Below are positions 59,892-64,000 of a stretch of DNA of 64,000 bases, piece after piece. The translations under genes were made by a program, and so were the position numbers. The notes beneath the pieces were generated by a model. It was not told the DNA's origin. It was given only the letters and a program-made list of their open reading frames with translations, and made no database searches. This DNA comes from Papaver somniferum. Its lineage: Eukaryota; Streptophyta; Magnoliopsida; Ranunculales; Papaveraceae. The DNA is taken from NCBI RefSeq assembly GCF_003573695.1, contig NC_039367.1, positions 158,765,101-158,829,100 on the forward strand, given 5' to 3'. How positions within the stretch are numbered: the first letter of the stretch is position 1; every line of letters starts with the position of its first letter.

Positions 59892-62227
59892 TGTGTTTTG
59901 GTATAGGCGAAAAACCAAGCTATCTCATGACCACGATAATACAGGCCGGAGAGAACCGAATCCAAAGAGTGGTATCTGTACAGTATATTGGATTTGAAGA
60001 TTTAATTTGTTGAGAAAATGATCATGAGGCAGCAACCCCTTATTTTAAAAGGGAGGATCATACGTAGTCTCATTAGAGCTAAATCCATAGGAACTATAGA
60101 TGTATATTATATTGGATTTGAAGATTTTGTATGATCAGGACTTGGGTTTGAGTTGGACAATTGGTTCCAAATTTTGATTTGGATTAACATTTCCAGTAGC
60201 TTTACTGGAATATACGTGGGTAGACTACATACCGTAAAACATTGCACAATTAAAATCTTGGGTAAGCATATTTTCTATGCTTAGTTATTTTTGGTGATTG
60301 GAAAATGATTGAGAATTTCATGCCAAGTCCAAGAGATTGGATTTGAAGATCTCTTTAGAAATTACTGTTGTGTATATTTGATACTGATCAAACAAGTAAT
60401 ATGCAAATACGATTTATTGGTCGCGTGATAATAGAGGAGCATTGTCATGAATGCTCTATGATTAGAAAACCAATTAAAGATCATCAATATTGATTGTTCA
60501 GGCAACAATTTTATTTTATGGTACAAATATAATTCTTTCCATCGGAATTATAAAATTTAAAGTCCGAAAGTAATAATTGTTAAGATAATAATTGCACGAC
60601 ATGAGCATAATTCTAGTAATAAGAATTATAGGTTCCAAAATCTGGAAAATGGCATGTCTTAAATGACAGCGAAAGGTGAAATACCGATTGACATGTAACA
60701 TATTGGAAGATTTGGCGGCCGACCAAATATCCAACGATGGGGTGTTACAATATTACCAACGCATAAATTATGAACATTTTCATTACATTATGTAAAATGT
60801 TAAATAGACATTGACTATGTATTTGGGTATAAATTTGTAGATGATTGGACACAAGTACAGGAGTTGCTCATCGTGATAATGTGCTTGTTGAAATAGCAAG
60901 AAAGTTACCTTCAAATTTTCTATGCCTCTAGTGTATGCAAGTCTGTAATGGATTTTTGTGAATAACTGTAAATGTTAATTAGGATCATTAGAGAAGTTAC
61001 AGTTATTTTGTAAAATCAAATAGGAACATTTTTAATAATGTTTTCTGAATTGATTGCATGAGTAGATGCAATTAATGAGGAGGAATGAATTAAAACCTAA
61101 CTTGTAGAGAACCCATTTTCGGAAGAAGCCATCTCAAACGGTATTGATTAATTGTGAATCAGGCTATGATTTATAACGTCTTTAACAAAGACTTATAATG
61201 AAAATTCGAGACGCACAAGTCTTGTGCATTGAACGGTAAGTCAATTACTCAAGGAAGGAGTAATTGCAGTTGACCATTGAAACGGAGGAAAAATTTGGCA
61301 GATACATTTATGAAGATTCTCCTGAAGGAAATGTTTTCAATGAAGTATACAAAAATGGGACTAAGGTATGTGAAAGAAGGTTTATCGCCCATAGCAGAAA
61401 CACAACCTCTGTTTTGAAAAAGATAAACAAAGTTTAATGTGGTACCAACAAGTTATGGATGTGGGTCCAAGAGCATAGCTTACTGGTATCCCATCAACTC
61501 CAGTAAGGAGGAAGTCAGGGGTTCAATCCCCGCCGCCGTAAAGGTTTGTGGTAGATTAGTTGTACAGTGGGTTGAGCGGTGTTGGGTCTGGAAGTGGGGC
61601 CAGTCCAACAGGCTGGGTTTGGGTAGGGGCCTGGGTCCGGTTTTCGCGTATCAGCAAAAAAAAACAAGTTATGGATGTGATTATGGTGCACTAAGTAAAA
61701 ACTTCTCATTTATGTTTATTGCAGTGATTCTGCAAGAAAAAAAGGGATGTATGAAAATCCTTAATAAGTCTAACTTTTATCACAAGGAGAGACATACCTA
61801 TATGAGTTTGGAAATCAGGACGTTTCCCAAGAGAAAAAGACCATTCTCTAAAGAAGACTCATGAATCCAGGATAAGCACAGAGGCGTTAATGTGCTGAGC
61901 TACAAAACACAAAATCTCTGAAATCAGTATGTGTGGAGATTCCGTTTTATCACATGGGGTAATTGGTTCCAGACTGGTTTCACCACCACTGAACCCCGAT
62001 AAGTCTTTGAATTTCTTACACTAAGTGAAGGTTCAAATCCAAAAGATACCTATCATTTATGTATTGATTTCCACGATGATGCTTATTTCCCCACCGAGCT
62101 TGAACTACGTTGGCTTGATCCCACTCGGGTACGTAGGCAGTCACCTGAGTGATGCAGCCACTCCAGTTTTGTAAGTTTTACTTTGTCTTATTTTCATGTT
62201 TTTTGGTTATTGGAAATAGGGGGAGAT
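59892..62227 (+). mobile_element. Degenerate copia internal remnant (unit 3)
   Basis: Copy of 31391-33725 with a few substitutions (for example ttaatttgttgag, gacatgtaac). Confidence 0.55.
61464..61662 (+). mobile_element. SINE (unit 3)
   Basis: Copy of the SINE in units 1 and 2, with the same flanking duplications; A box TAGCTTACTGG. Confidence 0.85.
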
Positions 62228-62705
62228 TGTTGAATATTTTCAATAATATAGAAAATAAAATGGTTTTCGTTTTTGGTTTGCCACTACGACGGGGAGCATA
62301 CTGCGCCTAATAGATGCAATGGAGAAAAGGCATATCCAAACGTGTGATTGTTCACAAGAGACATATTCATTCTCATCAGACACTATTGGTGTCTTTTGAG
62401 AATCAAGAGGCATCTACAATAGGCATGAGTCCCCTATAAGTAGTGATGATTTATTTCCATTCAATAATGGAAAAACACAACAAATCTCAGATTTCTTCTC
62501 ACACTAAGTATCATCAGATTCTAAATAGTATGTGGTCTTGGTTGGGTCAAGGGAGTACAACTCTTGAATCCAACAACGTTGTTAGGATTTCATTGTATCT
62601 TGAAAGCAATATTTCGTTGACCGATTGTACTCGCTAATTATTTGGGAATGGTCGAAATAATTGCTGAAAAGAATCGCAAGGCCTTGAAACTCTAGTGATT
62701 CAACA
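62228..62705 (+). repeat. Single copia-type LTR (unit 3)
   Basis: Copy of 33726-34204, one base shorter, same inverted ends. Confidence 0.72.
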
Positions 62706-63178
62706 TTCTTTTGTGTTTTCTGTTTTTTCATCCTCTATTTTGGTCAAGTTTTTTCCAACAATAAAATCAGGATGTTCAAACCCCATAAGTTCAAAACGGA
62801 AAGGCGAAGGACCCGGGATGGATCAGATGAGACTAAAGAGGAGCGGTAAGTGGTCAGAAGTTGGCCTTGTCTTTTCCAACTGAGAAGCAAAAGGATATTT
62901 TTGCTGAAATTCAGGCGAGATTAAAAAACGATCAATTCTACATAAGATTGCTCAAATTTAGACCAAGTATACTTTGAACCTTTGACTGATACTATTAAAC
63001 ATTCATGGGGTTTGCAGCTGCAAACATTTTACACTCTTCGTCATAAAGTTCTCAACAAAGATTTTAGGAGAGAACAAGAACCAGCTTACATGCAACATTT
63101 AAATTTCGCAACTATGATGTTCACGCCAATGGCTAGCTTGAAGAGCCACCCAATTATAAAACCCGGCGCACACGTTGA

Positions 63179-63223
63179 CAAAATAGTTACCTCTAGTTAA
63201 AAACTCTAGAGGTAACTATTTTG
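63179..63223. repeat. Perfect 18-bp hairpin upstream of the transporter (unit 3)
   Basis: Identical to the hairpins in units 1 and 2. Confidence 0.88.
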
Positions 63224-63525
63224 GTCAGTTCTTAAATTAGTTCTTGGGTCGGCCTAGTGTGAGCCCAATTATATTACTATTAAAACTCTACTCACCAACA
63301 TGACGTTTCAAGGGTTTCCGTATGACTCGTTCTAAGTCATTGATTTAAACTTCCGACTTATCTCAATTTGGTTCAAAGTCTTCCTCGAGCAACTTTTATC
63401 TTAATTATCTCAGCAATTTTTAGGTGATTTATTCTAGGTTAGAATTTTAACTGTTGGTTTTGTTTTGAGAAAGCGAATATTAGCTGCAGTGCTGCACCCC
63501 TAACGTTGAGATAGTGGCTGGCATC

Positions 63526-64000
63526 ATGCACAGAGGTTCAACAGAAATTGTTGAGACAGATCGCCCGAAATGCAAAGAGGAGACTGTACCACCTGATGAT
63601 GTAGTTGATCATCCTCTCGACCGGTATCGCATATATAATATTGTGACTGGATCACTTATATTTGGTTATTACTATGGTAAGTATGATTAGTTAGCTTTTT
63701 CAATTTTTTTTTTTTTAAGCTAATAATTGTTTTCTGTTTATATAACAAATGAATGATATTAACTAAGATGTTCAGAAAGACAGATATTTGAATTCGTAGT
63801 AGTAATTGATTCTATAATCAGTAAATGGATCCTGATTATAAGCTAAAACTCCTAACAAGGTATTTCTAATTCTTCAGGATTTATCCTCTCGAGATTTTAT
63901 ATCCAAGATGATATCCAGTCGATTAAACAGGTAAGTATGTACTTATATTGATTAATTTTCTGATTTACATTTCCCATACTCATAAAACTAAAATTATAAT
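63526..64000 (+). CDS. Inositol transporter-like gene, unit 3, first two exons only
   Basis: Exon 1 at 63526-63676 and exon 2 at 63878-63930, with the same splice sites as units 1 and 2 and no change in the visible protein (MHRGSTEIVETD, FGYYYG, SRFYIQDDIQSIKQ). The rest lies beyond the window, so whether this copy is intact cannot be seen. Confidence 0.85.

Larger units (their letters stand above)
58520..64000 (+). repeat. 14.2-kb tandem unit, copy 3 (continues beyond the window)
   Basis: 5481 bp of a third unit, from GTTAGATC at 58520. Contains copia fragment, LTR, degenerate copia, SINE, LTR, hairpin and the first two exons of the transporter. The copia part is more diverged from units 1 and 2 than those are from each other. 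Confidence 0.93.

Overview
The window is repeat-rich nuclear DNA from a flowering plant, most likely a eudicot. The evidence is spliced genes with GT/AG introns, a nuclear gene for a mitochondrial ribosomal protein, plant-type inositol transporter sequences, hAT transposons and nested Ty1/copia and Ty3/gypsy retrotransposons. Some of the repeat text resembles what I remember from poppy-family genomes, but I would not name the species from it. Almost every long reading frame belongs to a mobile element and nearly all are broken. Two runs of N (1279-1322, 8206-8215) are assembly gaps.

Left part (1-16.5 kb). A hAT transposon appears three times on the minus strand: a fragment at 1-1278, a copy at 5707-8205 cut by a gap, and a complete copy at 8361-11477 with an 8-bp target duplication. 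The second and third look like one locus present twice, because the end of one contig and the start of the next overlap by about 2.65 kb. A separate hAT-type non-autonomous element with its own 8-bp duplication lies at 2685-3736. At 11939-14086 a segment carrying the promoter and first exon of a nuclear RPS10 (mitochondrial ribosomal protein S10) gene, with a premature stop, sits between two 577-bp direct repeats, each holding the right end of the hAT plus its flank.

Middle (14.7-26 kb). A minus-strand copia element (called Z here: gag with two CCHC knuckles, tRNA primer site, probable LTR) is split by a complete 8.6-kb Ty3/gypsy element (X, 16494-25101, target duplication ACTAT). X keeps gag and protease, has lost nearly all of its polymerase, and carries a spliced gene on the opposite strand between the polymerase remnant and the 3' LTR.

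Right part (27-64 kb). A 4.06-kb copia element (27327-31385) with an internal deletion is followed by a 14.2-kb unit present two and a half times in tandem (30035-44267, 44268-58519, 58520-end of window). Each unit holds the 3' end of that copia, a SINE, an older copia remnant with one LTR, a degenerate inositol transporter gene, and a second gypsy element (Y). Y has gag and protease on the minus strand and an antisense spliced gene on the plus strand that resembles the one in X. The unit joints share the 8-bp microhomology GTTAGATC.

There is no operon-like cooperation here. The organising themes are nested insertion, a young tandem amplification that carries an inositol transporter-like gene, and two gypsy elements that kept gag, protease and an antisense spliced gene while losing reverse transcriptase and integrase.
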